From Methylobacterium sp. CB376 (GTDB lineage: Bacteria > Pseudomonadota > Alphaproteobacteria > Rhizobiales > Beijerinckiaceae): a DNA stretch of 64,000 bases. Position 1 is the first letter of the stretch; every line of letters starts with the position of its first letter. This document shows, piece by piece, positions 54,507 to 63,216 of the stretch. Made by a program: the position numbers and the translations under genes. The DNA lies in assembly GCF_029714205.1 (NCBI RefSeq), contig NZ_CP121648.1:6512501-6576500 (forward strand). The letters are read 5' to 3'. The notes below the pieces were generated by a model. That model saw only the letters and a list, made by a program, of their open reading frames with translations. It was not told where the DNA came from and did no database searches.

Positions 54507-55703
54507 ATGACCCGTTTCCGTACCCTCGACGATGCCGGCGACCTGAAGGGCAAGCGCGTCCTCGTCCGCGTCGACCTCAACGTGCCGATGGAGAACGGCC
54601 GCGTCAGCGACGCGACCCGGATCACCCGGGTGCTGCCGACGATCCGGGAGATCGCCGAGGCCGGCGGGCGCGTGGTGCTGCTCGCGCATTTCGGCCGCCC
54701 CAAGGGCAAGCCCGACCCCAAGGAATCCCTGCGCCCGATCGCCGAGGCGGTGGCGGCCGATCTCGGCCGCCCGGTCGCCTTCGCGGAGGATTGCGTCGGC
54801 GAGGCGGCCGCGGCCGCCGTGGCGGCGCTCGGCGACGGCGACGTGGTGATGCTGGAGAACACCCGCTTCCACCCGGGCGAGGAGAAGAACGACCCCGATT
54901 TCGCGAGGGCGCTCGCCCGCAACGGCGACGTCTACGTCAACGAGGCCTTCTCCGCCTCGCACCGGGCCCACGCCTCGACCGAGGGCCTCGCCCACGTCCT
55001 GCCGGCCTATGCGGGGCGCCTGATGCAGGCCGAGATCGAGGCGCTGACCAAGGGCCTGGAGGCGCCGGCCCGGCCGGTGGTCGCGATCGTCGGCGGCTCC
55101 AAGGTCTCGACCAAGATCGACCTCCTGGTGAACCTCGTCGGCAAGGTCGACGCCCTGGTGATCGGCGGGGGCATGGCCAACACCTTCCTGCACGCGGCCG
55201 GCCTCGGGGTCGGCAAGTCGCTCTGCGAGAAGGACCTCGCCGGCACGGCCCTGCGCATCATCGAGGCGGCCCGCGAGAAGAACTGCGCCATCATCCTGCC
55301 GGTCGACGCGGTGGTGGCGGAGGAGTTCAAGGCGAACGCGCCCCACCACACCTACGGGGTGGACGCGATCCCGCAGGCCGGCATGATCCTCGACGTCGGC
55401 TCGCAATCGGTCGAGCGGGTGGCCGCCGCCCTCAACGACGCCCGGACGCTGGTCTGGAACGGGCCGCTCGGCGCCTTCGAGTTCCCGCCCTTCGACCAGG
55501 GCACGGTCGCGGCGGCGCGCCACGCGGCCGAGCGCACCCGGGCGGGCCGGCTCGTCTCGGTGGCGGGCGGCGGCGACACGGTGGCGGCCCTCAACCACGC
55601 GGGCGTGGCCGAGGCCTTCACCTACGTCTCCACGGCCGGCGGCGCCTTCCTCGAATGGCTCGAGGGCAAGCCCCTGCCCGGCGTCGACGCGCTCAGGGCG
55701 TGA
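54507..55703 (+). CDS. pgk: Phosphoglycerate kinase
   Basis: The 398-residue two-domain kinase interconverts 1,3-bisphosphoglycerate and 3-phosphoglycerate. [42 protein letters not shown] and [19 protein letters not shown] sequence bind the substrate. [20 protein letters not shown] and the C-terminal [47 protein letters not shown] bind nucleotide. GAGGCCCGAGGTCC precedes the ATG. Confidence 0.96.
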   Translation: MTRFRTLDDAGDLKGKRVLVRVDLNVPMENGRVSDATRITRVLPTIREIAEAGGRVVLLAHFGRPKGKPDPKESLRPIAEAVAADLGRPVAFAEDCVGEAAAAAVAALGDGDVVMLENTRFHPGEEKNDPDFARALARNGDVYVNEAFSASHRAHASTEGLAHVLPAYAGRLMQAEIEALTKGLEAPARPVVAIVGGSKVSTKIDLLVNLVGKVDALVIGGGMANTFLHAAGLGVGKSLCEKDLAGTALRIIEAAREKNCAIILPVDAVVAEEFKANAPHHTYGVDAIPQAGMILDVGSQSVERVAAALNDARTLVWNGPLGAFEFPPFDQGTVAAARHAAERTRAGRLVSVAGGGDTVAALNHAGVAEAFTYVSTAGGAFLEWLEGKPLPGVDALRA

Positions 55704-55788
55704 GGCTCGCGTTCAGGGTGCGGCCGTGAGGACGGCGGCGCCCCGATCGCCTATACTGGTGGAAGTCGGTTCTCTCGGAGGGTTGGAG

Positions 55789-56877
55789 ATGGCGCGTATC
55801 ACGCTGAGGCAGCTTCTGGACCACGCGGCCGAGCACGGCTACGGGGTCCCGGCCTTCAACATCAACAACATGGAGCAGGGGCTGGCCATCATGGCGGCCG
55901 CCGACGCGACCGACTCGCCCGTCATCCTGCAGGCGAGCCGGGGCGCGCGCGCCTACGCCAACGACGTCGTGCTGGCCAAGCTGATCGACGGCCTCGTCGA
56001 GATCTACCCCCACATCCCGGTCTGCATGCATCTCGACCACGGCAACAACGAGGCGACCTGCGCGACCGCGATCCAGTACGGCTTCACCTCGGTGATGATG
56101 GACGGATCGCTCAAGGCGGACGGCAAGACCCCGGCCGACTACGCCTACAACGTCGAGATCACCCGCAAGGTGGCCGAGATGGCGCATTGGGCCGGCGTCT
56201 CCGTGGAGGGCGAACTCGGCGTGCTGGGCTCGCTGGAGAGCGGCCAGGGCGAGGCCGAGGACGGCCACGGCGCCGAGGGCACGCTCAGCCACGACCAGCT
56301 CCTCACCGACCCGGAGGAGGCGGTGAAGTTCGTCGAGGCCACCAAGGTCGACGCGCTCGCGGTCGCCATGGGCACCAGCCACGGCGCCTACAAGTTCACC
56401 CGCAAGCCGGACGGCGCCGTGCTCGCCATGCACGTGATCGAGGAGATCAACCGCCGCCTGCCCAACACCCACTTGGTGATGCACGGCTCCTCCTCGGTGC
56501 CGCAGGACCTGCAGGACATCATCAACCAGTACGGCGGCGAGATGAAGCCGACCTGGGGCGTGCCCGTGGAGGAGATCCAGCGCGGCATCAAGCACGGCGT
56601 GCGCAAGATCAACATCGACACCGACAACCGGATGGCGATGACGGGCCAGATCCGCAAGGTGCTGGCCGAGAACAAGGCGGAGTTCGACCCGCGCAAGTAC
56701 CTCAAGCCCGCCATGGACGCGATGACGAAGCTGTGCAAGCAGCGCTTCGAGGAGTTCGGCACGGCCGGGCAGGCCGGCAAGATCCGTCCGGTCTCGCTCT
56801 CCGAGATGGCCAAGCGCTACGCCGCCGGCAAGCTCGACCCGTCCTTCGGGGCGACCCGCAAGGCGGCCGCCGAGTAG
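55789..56877 (+). CDS. fba: Fructose-bisphosphate aldolase class II, Calvin-cycle subtype
   Basis: The 362-residue zinc enzyme condenses dihydroxyacetone phosphate with glyceraldehyde-3-phosphate. [29 protein letters not shown] carries the zinc-binding His and catalytic Asp; [38 protein letters not shown] and [18 protein letters not shown] hold the other metal ligands. The extended C-terminus is that of the Calvin-cycle subtype, which also handles sedoheptulose bisphosphate. CGGAGGGTTGGAG provides the ribosome site. Confidence 0.95.
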   Translation: MARITLRQLLDHAAEHGYGVPAFNINNMEQGLAIMAAADATDSPVILQASRGARAYANDVVLAKLIDGLVEIYPHIPVCMHLDHGNNEATCATAIQYGFTSVMMDGSLKADGKTPADYAYNVEITRKVAEMAHWAGVSVEGELGVLGSLESGQGEAEDGHGAEGTLSHDQLLTDPEEAVKFVEATKVDALAVAMGTSHGAYKFTRKPDGAVLAMHVIEEINRRLPNTHLVMHGSSSVPQDLQDIINQYGGEMKPTWGVPVEEIQRGIKHGVRKINIDTDNRMAMTGQIRKVLAENKAEFDPRKYLKPAMDAMTKLCKQRFEEFGTAGQAGKIRPVSLSEMAKRYAAGKLDPSFGATRKAAAE

Positions 56878-57037
56878 GGCGGGCCGCGGTCCTGTCTCCG
56901 GCGCAGGACGGGGGTCCCGCGCCGGAGAGCCGCTGTCGCGGCAAAGCTCGGCTGCGTCGAACGGGCCTGCCGTCGCCGAGGCAGGCGCGTCGGCGCGTGA
57001 GGGACGCGGAGCGCGCGCCATACTTTTGAAGCGTTGC

Positions 57038-57069
57038 CACGCCACACAGCGCCCACGCCACACAGCGCT
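57038..57069 (+). repeat. 16 bp tandem duplication
   Basis: CACGCCACACAGCGCC is repeated head to tail just before the thiE-like start codon. It is one of the many short duplications in the window. Confidence 0.85.
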
Positions 57070-57070
57070 C

Positions 57071-57777
57071 ATGAGCGACCCGACGATGCCGACCCCCCAT
57101 CCCCCGAAGACCCGCCTCGTCCTGATCGCCGGCCCGGAATCCGGCCCCGATCTCGCCGCGCGCCTCTCGGCCGCCTGCCGGGCCGGGGACGTGGCGGCGG
57201 TGATCCTGCGGCTGGCCGCCGCCGACGAGCGCGCCCTGATCAGGCGCGTCAAGGACGTGGCGCCCGCCGTGCAGGAGGCCGGCGCCGCCCTGGTGGTCGC
57301 CTGCGACGCGCCGGGCATCGACCCCGTGGCCCTCGCCGCCCGGGCGGGGCGGACGGCGTCCACGCGGGGGCGGGCGAGGAGCCCGGCGAGGCCCTGCGCG
57401 ACCTGCGCGAGCGCCTGCGCGACGGGCGCATCCTCGGGGTCGGATCCCTGACCTCCCGCCACGCCGCCATGGAAGCCGGGGAGGCGGGAGCCGATTACGT
57501 GCTGTTCGGCGAGGAGCCCCGGGCCACGCCCGCCGGCACCCGCGCCCTCGCCGCGTGGTGGGCGGAGATCTTCGAGACCCCCTGCGTGGCCCTGGCCCGC
57601 AGCCTCGACGCGGTCGCGGACCTCGCCGCGACCGGGGCCGAGTTCGTCGCCCTCGACCCCGCCCTGTGGGAGGGCCCCGCCCTCCGGGAGGGCCCCGCCC
57701 TCCGGGAGGGCGCGGGCACCCAGGGCCCCGACGCCGTGGCGCAGGCCCAGGCGCGGCTGGCGGGAGGCGCCGCGTGA
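57071..57777 (+). pseudogene. Thiamine-phosphate synthase (ThiE/TenI)-like gene with frameshift
   Basis: The first frame (57071-57350) encodes the TIM-barrel start LVLIAGPESGPDLAARLSAACRAGDVAAVILRLAAADERALIRRVKDVAPAVQEAGAALVVACDAPGIDPVALAARAG. The expected continuation DGVHAGAGEEPGEALRDLRERL...ILGVGSLTSRHAAMEAGEAGADYVLFGEEP is in the next frame to 57777. A single G lost from the run at 57346-57349 explains this. ThiE joins the pyrimidine and thiazole parts of thiamine. It may be a true pseudogene or a sequence error. An 18 bp duplication (57668-57703) lies inside. Confidence 0.75.
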
Positions 57778-58739
57778 GGCGGAACGCCCTCGCCGGGCTC
57801 GCGCTGCTCCTCGCCGGCGGGGCCGCGGCCGCGCCCTCCACCACGATGCCGACCGCGCTGCTGCCGGGCGCCACCACCCTGCCGCCCGCCATCGGCAGCA
57901 CCGACCCGAAGGCGGACGTCGCCTACGGCGCCTATCAGCGCGGCTACTACAACGCCGCCTTCCGCGAGGCGACGAAGCGGCTCGAGGCCAACAAGGCCGA
58001 CGCCCCGGCCATGACGCTGCTCGGCGAGCTCTACAACCAGGGCCTCGGGGTGCGGCAGAGCCCCGCCAAGGCGGCCGAGTGGTACCGGCTCGCGGCCGAT
58101 CTCGGCGACGCGCCGGCCATGGGCCTGCTCGCCATGATGGCGATCGAGGGCCGCGGCCTGCGCAAGGACCTGGCGGCCGGCCGGGCCTGGCTGGAGAAGG
58201 CCGCCGCCAAGGGCGAGCCCACCGCATCCTACAACCTCGCCCTGATCCTGCTCGGCACCGGCTCGCCCGAGGACCTCGCCCGCGCCGCGACGCTGCTGCG
58301 CCGGGCCGCCGACCAGGAGGTGCCGGCCGCCCAGCACGCGCTCGGGATCCTCTACCTGAAGGGCCGCGGCGTGGCGAAGGACCTCGCCGAGGCGGCCTCC
58401 CTGTTCCGCCGCGCGGCCGACAACGGCGACATCGCCGGCGAGGTCGAGTTCTCGATCCTGCTCTTCAACGGCGAGGGCGTGGCCAAGGACGAGGCGAGGG
58501 CCGCCCGCTACTTCCGCCACGCCGCCTACCGGGGCAACGCCGTGGCGCAGAACCGCATCGCCCGGCTCTACGCGGCCGGACGGGGCGTGCCCAAGAACCT
58601 CGTCGAGGCGGCGGCCTGGAACATGGCGGCGAGCGCCCAGGGCCTGAGCGACGCGTGGCTGGCCCAGGTGGCCGCCGGGCTCACGGCGGAGGAGCGCGCG
58701 CGGGCCGAGCGCCTTGCCGCGGACCGGATGACGCCTTAA
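57774..58739 (+). CDS. Exported Sel1-repeat protein
   Basis: The 321-residue protein has an export signal (RRNALAGLALLLAGGAAAA) and at least five Sel1-like TPR repeats, such as ALGILYLKGRGVAKDLAEAASLFRRAAD and ARLYAAGRGVPKNLVEAAAWNMAAS, forming a helical protein-binding solenoid in the periplasm. GTG 57774 overlaps the stop of the thiE-like frame in GTGA, so it is translationally coupled. It may help exopolysaccharide or envelope processes, as other Sel1 proteins do, but the partner is unknown. Confidence 0.85.
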   Translation: MRRNALAGLALLLAGGAAAAPSTTMPTALLPGATTLPPAIGSTDPKADVAYGAYQRGYYNAAFREATKRLEANKADAPAMTLLGELYNQGLGVRQSPAKAAEWYRLAADLGDAPAMGLLAMMAIEGRGLRKDLAAGRAWLEKAAAKGEPTASYNLALILLGTGSPEDLARAATLLRRAADQEVPAAQHALGILYLKGRGVAKDLAEAASLFRRAADNGDIAGEVEFSILLFNGEGVAKDEARAARYFRHAAYRGNAVAQNRIARLYAAGRGVPKNLVEAAAWNMAASAQGLSDAWLAQVAAGLTAEERARAERLAADRMTP

Positions 58740-58851
58740 GGCCGGACCCCAATTCCAGAGGGCGGCCGGCGCGCGCCCCGCGCCCCGCGCGGGCGCCCGT
58801 CCATGCCGCCCGCCCCCGGCCCGAGCCGCCACGCAACCGGACCCTCTCGCG

Positions 58852-59646
58852 ATGATCAACTCTCCCCTCATGACCGTGATGGTCGATGCCGTGCGCAAGG
58901 CCGCGCGGGGCCTCAAGCGCGATTTCGGCGAGGTCGAGAACCTCCAGGTCTCGCGCAAGGGCCCGGGCGACTTCGTCACCGCCGCCGACCGGCGCGCCGA
59001 GGCCAGCCTGCGCGAGTCCCTCATGAAGGCGCGGCCCGGCTACGGCCTCGTGATGGAGGAGGGCGGCGCCGTCGAGGGCTCCGACAAGACCCATACGTGG
59101 CACGTCGATCCCCTCGACGGCACCACCAACTTCCTGCACGGGATCCCGCATTTCTGCATCTCGGTCGGGCTGGAGCGCGAGGGCGTGGTCGTCGCGGGCG
59201 TGATCTACGACCCGATCAAGGACGAATTGTTCATCGCCGAGCGCGGCAAGGGCGCCTTCCTCAACAATCGGCGGCTGCGCGTCTCCGCCCGCGGCGACCT
59301 CGCCGACGCGCTCGTGCTCTACGGCTCGCCCTATCTGGGCCGCGGCAACCACCCGCGGCTGCTCAAGGAGCTCGGCACCGTGATGGCCGTGACGGGGGGC
59401 GTGCGCCGCTTCGGCTCGGCCGCCCTCGACCTCGCCTACGTGGCCTGCGGCCGGGCCGACCTCTACTGGGAGCGCGACCTGCAGACCTGGGACATGGCGG
59501 CGGGGCTGATCCTGGTGCGCGAGGCGGGCGGCTTCGCCACCAGCGCCGATGGCGGGCCGGACGCGCTCGCGGCCCGGTCGGTCGCCTGCGGCAACGAGGG
59601 GCTGCACCGCGACCTCGTCGCCCTGCTCAGGAAGGCCAACGCCTGA
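58852..59646 (+). CDS. Inositol monophosphatase family protein (SuhB-like)
   Basis: The 264-residue phosphatase has the metal-binding motifs of the family: [36 protein letters not shown] near residue 85 and [19 protein letters not shown]. It dephosphorylates inositol-1-phosphate or related sugar phosphates; SuhB also acts in rRNA antitermination. Intact, with all acidic ligands visible. Confidence 0.92.
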   Translation: MINSPLMTVMVDAVRKAARGLKRDFGEVENLQVSRKGPGDFVTAADRRAEASLRESLMKARPGYGLVMEEGGAVEGSDKTHTWHVDPLDGTTNFLHGIPHFCISVGLEREGVVVAGVIYDPIKDELFIAERGKGAFLNNRRLRVSARGDLADALVLYGSPYLGRGNHPRLLKELGTVMAVTGGVRRFGSAALDLAYVACGRADLYWERDLQTWDMAAGLILVREAGGFATSADGGPDALAARSVACGNEGLHRDLVALLRKANA

Positions 59647-59776
59647 GCCTCGTGCGCGGATGGGGGCGCCGGCCCCCGGGAGCGGCCGGGCGCTTTCCAG
59701 CGCGGCCGCGATCTGCTCTAACCCGCCTCCGGCTCGACCGTTTGGGCCGTGGCGTCTCGACCCCAAAGGCTCCCGC

Positions 59777-60322
59777 ATGGACCCGCGCACGCTCTCCGCG
59801 CTGAAGGACGCGATCCGCTCGATCCCGGATTACCCGAAGCCGGGCATCGTCTTCCGGGACATCACGACGCTGCTCGGCGATCCGGGCGCGTTCCGGCGCG
59901 CGGTCGACGCCCTGGTCCATCCCTTCGCGGGCGGGCGGATCGACCGGGTCGCCGGCATCGAGGCCAGGGGCTTCATCCTGGGCGGGGCGGTGGCCCACCA
60001 GCTCTCCTCGGGCTTCGTCCCGATCCGCAAGAAGGGCAAGCTGCCCCACACCACGGTGTCGATCGCCTACGCGCTCGAATACGGCACCGACGAGATGGAG
60101 ATCCACTCGGACGCGGTGAAGCCGGGGGACCGGGTCGTGCTGGTCGACGACCTGATCGCCACCGGCGGCACGGCGGAGGCGGCCGTGAACCTCCTGCGCC
60201 AGATCGGCGCCGAGGTGGTGGCGGCCTGCTTCGTCATCGACCTGCCCGCACTGGGCGGCGCCGCGAGGCTGCGCGCCCTCGACGTGCCGGTCTTCACCCT
60301 GGTCGAGTTCGAGGGGCATTGA
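59777..60322 (+). CDS. apt: Adenine phosphoribosyltransferase
   Basis: The 181-residue enzyme salvages adenine with PRPP to [31 protein letters not shown] is the family start, [16 protein letters not shown] the adenine-binding segment, and [23 protein letters not shown] the PRPP loop. Normal length. Confidence 0.95.
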   Translation: MDPRTLSALKDAIRSIPDYPKPGIVFRDITTLLGDPGAFRRAVDALVHPFAGGRIDRVAGIEARGFILGGAVAHQLSSGFVPIRKKGKLPHTTVSIAYALEYGTDEMEIHSDAVKPGDRVVLVDDLIATGGTAEAAVNLLRQIGAEVVAACFVIDLPALGGAARLRALDVPVFTLVEFEGH

Positions 60323-60421
60323 GGGCGCGCCCGCGCCGTTCCGGTCCACGATGACGGCCCGCGGGGCACCTCCGGACAGGAGGGCGGCCCCGCGACGCGT
60401 CAGGGCCGCTGGGAGGTCCGC

Positions 60422-61264
60422 ATGACCGACGTCTCCGCCCGCCGCGCCGCCTTCCGGGCCCTCCACGCGAGCGGCTGCTTCGTGATGCCGAACCCCTGGG
60501 ACATCGGCACCGCCCGCTACCTCGCCGCCCTCGGCTTCCCGGCGCTCGCCAGCACGAGTTCCGGCTTCGCCTTCTCGCGCGGGCTGCCCGACACCGACTG
60601 GGCGGTGCCCCGGGACGCGATGCTCGCCCACATCGCCGAGATCGCGCAGGCCACTGACCTGCCGGTCAACGCCGATCTCGAATCCGGCTACGCCCACGAC
60701 CCCGAGGGCGTCGCGGCGAATGTCCGGCTCTGCGTCGCCACCGGGATCGCCGGCCTCTCGATCGAGGACGCGACCGGCGATCGCGGCGCCCCCCTCTACG
60801 ACCTCGGCCTGGCGGTCGAGCGGATCCGGGCCGCCCGCGCGGCGATCGACGAGGCCGGGGGCGAGGTGCTGCTGACCGCCCGCTGCGAGGCCTACCTGGT
60901 CGGCCACCCCGAGCCGCTCCCCGAGGTGCTGCGCCGCCTGCAGGCCTACGCGGAGGCGGGGGCCGACGTGCTCTACGCGCCCGGCCCCAAGCGCCGCGAG
61001 GAGATCCGCGCCGTCGTGGCGGCGGTGGCGCCCAAGCCCGTGAACCTGCTGGTCAGCACCAATGCGGGGCTGCGGGTCGCGGATCTCGAAGCCCTCGGGG
61101 TGCGGCGCGTCAGCGTCGGCTCGTCCCTCGCGCGCGCCGCCTGGACCGGTTTCATCCGCGCCGCCAAGCGCATCCGCCAGGAGGGCAGCTTCGCCGGCTT
61201 CGACGGCTCGGTGAGCTTCTCCGACCTCAACGGCTTCTTCCGAGAGGACCGCGCGGCCCGATGA
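60422..61264 (+). CDS. Isocitrate lyase/PEP-mutase family protein
   Basis: A 280-residue TIM-barrel protein of the PEP mutase/isocitrate lyase superfamily: FVMPNPWDIGTARYLAALGFPALASTSSGFAFSRGLPD, LPVNADLESGYAHDPEGVAANVRLCVATGIAGLSIEDATGD and LLTARCEAYLVG. The catalytic Cys of isocitrate and methylisocitrate lyase (KKCGH) is not present, so it may be an oxaloacetate decarboxylase-like or other C-C lyase. It overlaps the next gene by 4 nt. Confidence 0.88.
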   Translation: MTDVSARRAAFRALHASGCFVMPNPWDIGTARYLAALGFPALASTSSGFAFSRGLPDTDWAVPRDAMLAHIAEIAQATDLPVNADLESGYAHDPEGVAANVRLCVATGIAGLSIEDATGDRGAPLYDLGLAVERIRAARAAIDEAGGEVLLTARCEAYLVGHPEPLPEVLRRLQAYAEAGADVLYAPGPKRREEIRAVVAAVAPKPVNLLVSTNAGLRVADLEALGVRRVSVGSSLARAAWTGFIRAAKRIRQEGSFAGFDGSVSFSDLNGFFREDRAAR

Positions 61265-62427
61265 GCCACGAGACCGATCCGGCGACCGGCCTCCCGGTCG
61301 GCGCCCCCGTCGTCCCGGCCGATCCGGCGCCCCGCCCGGCGCGCGTCACCCTGCGCGGGCGCTTCGTCACCCTGGCCCCCCTCGACGCGGCGGCGCACGG
61401 GCCGGACCTCGCGGGCGGCGCGGTCGGCCCGGGCACCGAGGCCCTGTGGCTCTACATGGCCCGCGGGCCCTTCCCGGAGGCGGCCGCCTTCCAGGATTAC
61501 CTCAGGGCGGGCGCGGCCTCGGAGGATCCCCTGTTCTTCGCCATCCTCGATGCCCGCTCGGGCCGGGCGCTCGGCCACGCCGCGCTGATGCGGATCGACC
61601 CGGCGAACCGGGTGATCGAGGTCGGCCACATCCTGTACACGCCCGCCCTGCAGCGCTCGCCCGGCGCCACCGAGGCGATGCGGCTCCTCGCCGCCCACGC
61701 GTTCGGCCTCGGCTACCGCCGCTACGAGTGGAAGTGCAACGCCCTCAACGCGCCGTCGCGGGCGGCGGCCCTGCGCCTCGGCTTCACCCCCGAGGGCGTC
61801 TTCCGGCAGGCCATGATCGTGAAGGGCCGCAACCGGGACACGGCGTGGTACTCGATCCTCGACCGGGAATGGCCGCAGGTGGCGCAGGGCCTCGACCGCT
61901 GGCTCGCCCCCGAGAACTTCTCCCCGGACGGCGGCCAGCGCCTGCGCCTCTCGGTGCTGAACGCGCCCTCCATCCCGGGCCATCCGCTGCGCCGGGCGAC
62001 CCGGGCGGACCTCCGGGCGCTCGGCGCCCTGCAGGCGGCGGCCTACGCGCCCAACCGGGCGCTGCTCGGCGCCGAGCCGCTGCCGCTCCTCACGCCCCCC
62101 GAGGCCGTGCTCGCCGCGCACGAGGTCTGGCTCCTGGAGGAGGGGGACGACCTCGCGGGCGCCCTCATCCTCGATCCGAGGCCCGACCACCTCCTGGTCT
62201 GGAGCATCGCGGTGGCGCCGTCCCGCCAGGACCGGGGCCTCGGCGCCGGCCTGCTCGCGGCGGCCGAGGCCCGCGCGAAGCATCTCGACCTCTCCTGCCT
62301 GCGCCTCTACACGGGAGAGAAGCTCGCGCGCGCGATCGGCTGGTACGCGCGGCACGGCTGGACGACGGAGCGGGTCGAGGCCCGCCCGGACCGCCGGCTG
62401 GTGCACATGGTGAAACGCCTCGCGTGA
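61261..62427 (+). CDS. Tandem GNAT N-acetyltransferase
   Basis: The 388-residue protein joins two acetyltransferase domains. Residues 25-225 resemble the RimJ/RimL type (VTLRGRFVTLAPLDAAAHG, GHAALMRIDPANRVIEVGHILYTPALQRSPGATEAMRLLAAHAFGLGYRRYEWKCNALNAPSRAAALRLGFTPEG). Residues 240-388 form a second GNAT (LRRATRADLRALGALQAAAYAPNRALLG, WSIAVAPSRQDRGLGAGLLAAAEARAK). Substrates are unknown. Start ATG 61261 overlaps the previous stop. Confidence 0.88.
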   Translation: MSHETDPATGLPVGAPVVPADPAPRPARVTLRGRFVTLAPLDAAAHGPDLAGGAVGPGTEALWLYMARGPFPEAAAFQDYLRAGAASEDPLFFAILDARSGRALGHAALMRIDPANRVIEVGHILYTPALQRSPGATEAMRLLAAHAFGLGYRRYEWKCNALNAPSRAAALRLGFTPEGVFRQAMIVKGRNRDTAWYSILDREWPQVAQGLDRWLAPENFSPDGGQRLRLSVLNAPSIPGHPLRRATRADLRALGALQAAAYAPNRALLGAEPLPLLTPPEAVLAAHEVWLLEEGDDLAGALILDPRPDHLLVWSIAVAPSRQDRGLGAGLLAAAEARAKHLDLSCLRLYTGEKLARAIGWYARHGWTTERVEARPDRRLVHMVKRLA

Positions 62428-62449
62428 CGGGCGGCTGGGGAGGGAGCGC

Positions 62450-63196
62450 ATGGTGGGACGTCTTGCGGGCAGGAGCGCCGTGGTCACGGCGGCGGGGCAG
62501 GGGATCGGCCGGGCGATCGCCGAGGCGTTCCTGGCGGAGGGCGCCCGCGTGCTCGCGACCGACCTCGACGCGGGCAAGCTCGAAGGGCTGAGCGGCGCCG
62601 CGACGGCGTCCCTCGACGTGCGCTCGGACGAGGCGGTGGCGGCCTTCGCGCGGGGCGCCGGCCCGGTCGACATCCTGGTCAACGCGGCGGGCTTCGTCCA
62701 TCACGGCACGATCCTCGACTGCACCGACGCGGAGTGGGACCTCGCCTTCGACCTCAACGTGCGCTCGATGCACCGGACCATCCGGACCTTCCTGCCCGGC
62801 ATGCTGGAGCGCGGCCACGGCTCCATCGTCAACATCGCCTCGGCGGTCTCGACCCTCGCCACCGCGCCCAACCGCTACGTCTACGGCACCACCAAGGCGG
62901 CGGTGATCGGCCTCACCATGGCGGTGGCCCGCGACTTCATCCGCCAGGGCGTGCGCGCCAACGCCATCTGCCCCGGCACGATCCAGTCGCCCTCCCTCGA
63001 CGAGCGGATCAAGGCGCTCGCCGCCCAGACCGGCACCAGCGAGGCCGAGGCCCGGCAGAGCTTCATCGACCGCCAACCGATGGGCCGCCTCGGCCGCGCC
63101 GAGGAGGTGGCCGCGCTCGCCGTCTACCTCGCCTCGGACGAATCCCGCTTCACCACCGGCCAGACCCACCTGGTCGATGGCGGCTTCGCGCTCTGA
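62450..63196 (+). CDS. SDR oxidoreductase, DHRS6/BDH2-like
   Basis: The 248-residue dehydrogenase has VVTAAGQGIGRAIAEAFLAEGARVLATDLD for NAD, DILVNAAGFVHHGTILDCTDAEWDLAFDLNVRSM and the active Tyr-Lys in RYVYGTTKAAVIG. ICPGTIQSPSLDERI and ASDESRFTTGQTHLVDGG resemble DHRS6/(R)-3-hydroxybutyrate dehydrogenase type 2 and related 2-keto-3-deoxy-fuconate dehydrogenases. ATG 62450 follows GGGGAGGGAGCGC. The neighbouring D-erythronate-dehydrogenase-like gene suggests a sugar-acid context. Confidence 0.9.
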   Translation: MVGRLAGRSAVVTAAGQGIGRAIAEAFLAEGARVLATDLDAGKLEGLSGAATASLDVRSDEAVAAFARGAGPVDILVNAAGFVHHGTILDCTDAEWDLAFDLNVRSMHRTIRTFLPGMLERGHGSIVNIASAVSTLATAPNRYVYGTTKAAVIGLTMAVARDFIRQGVRANAICPGTIQSPSLDERIKALAAQTGTSEAEARQSFIDRQPMGRLGRAEEVAALAVYLASDESRFTTGQTHLVDGGFAL

Positions 63197-63216
63197 CCGG
63201 CACCGGGATCCCAGCC

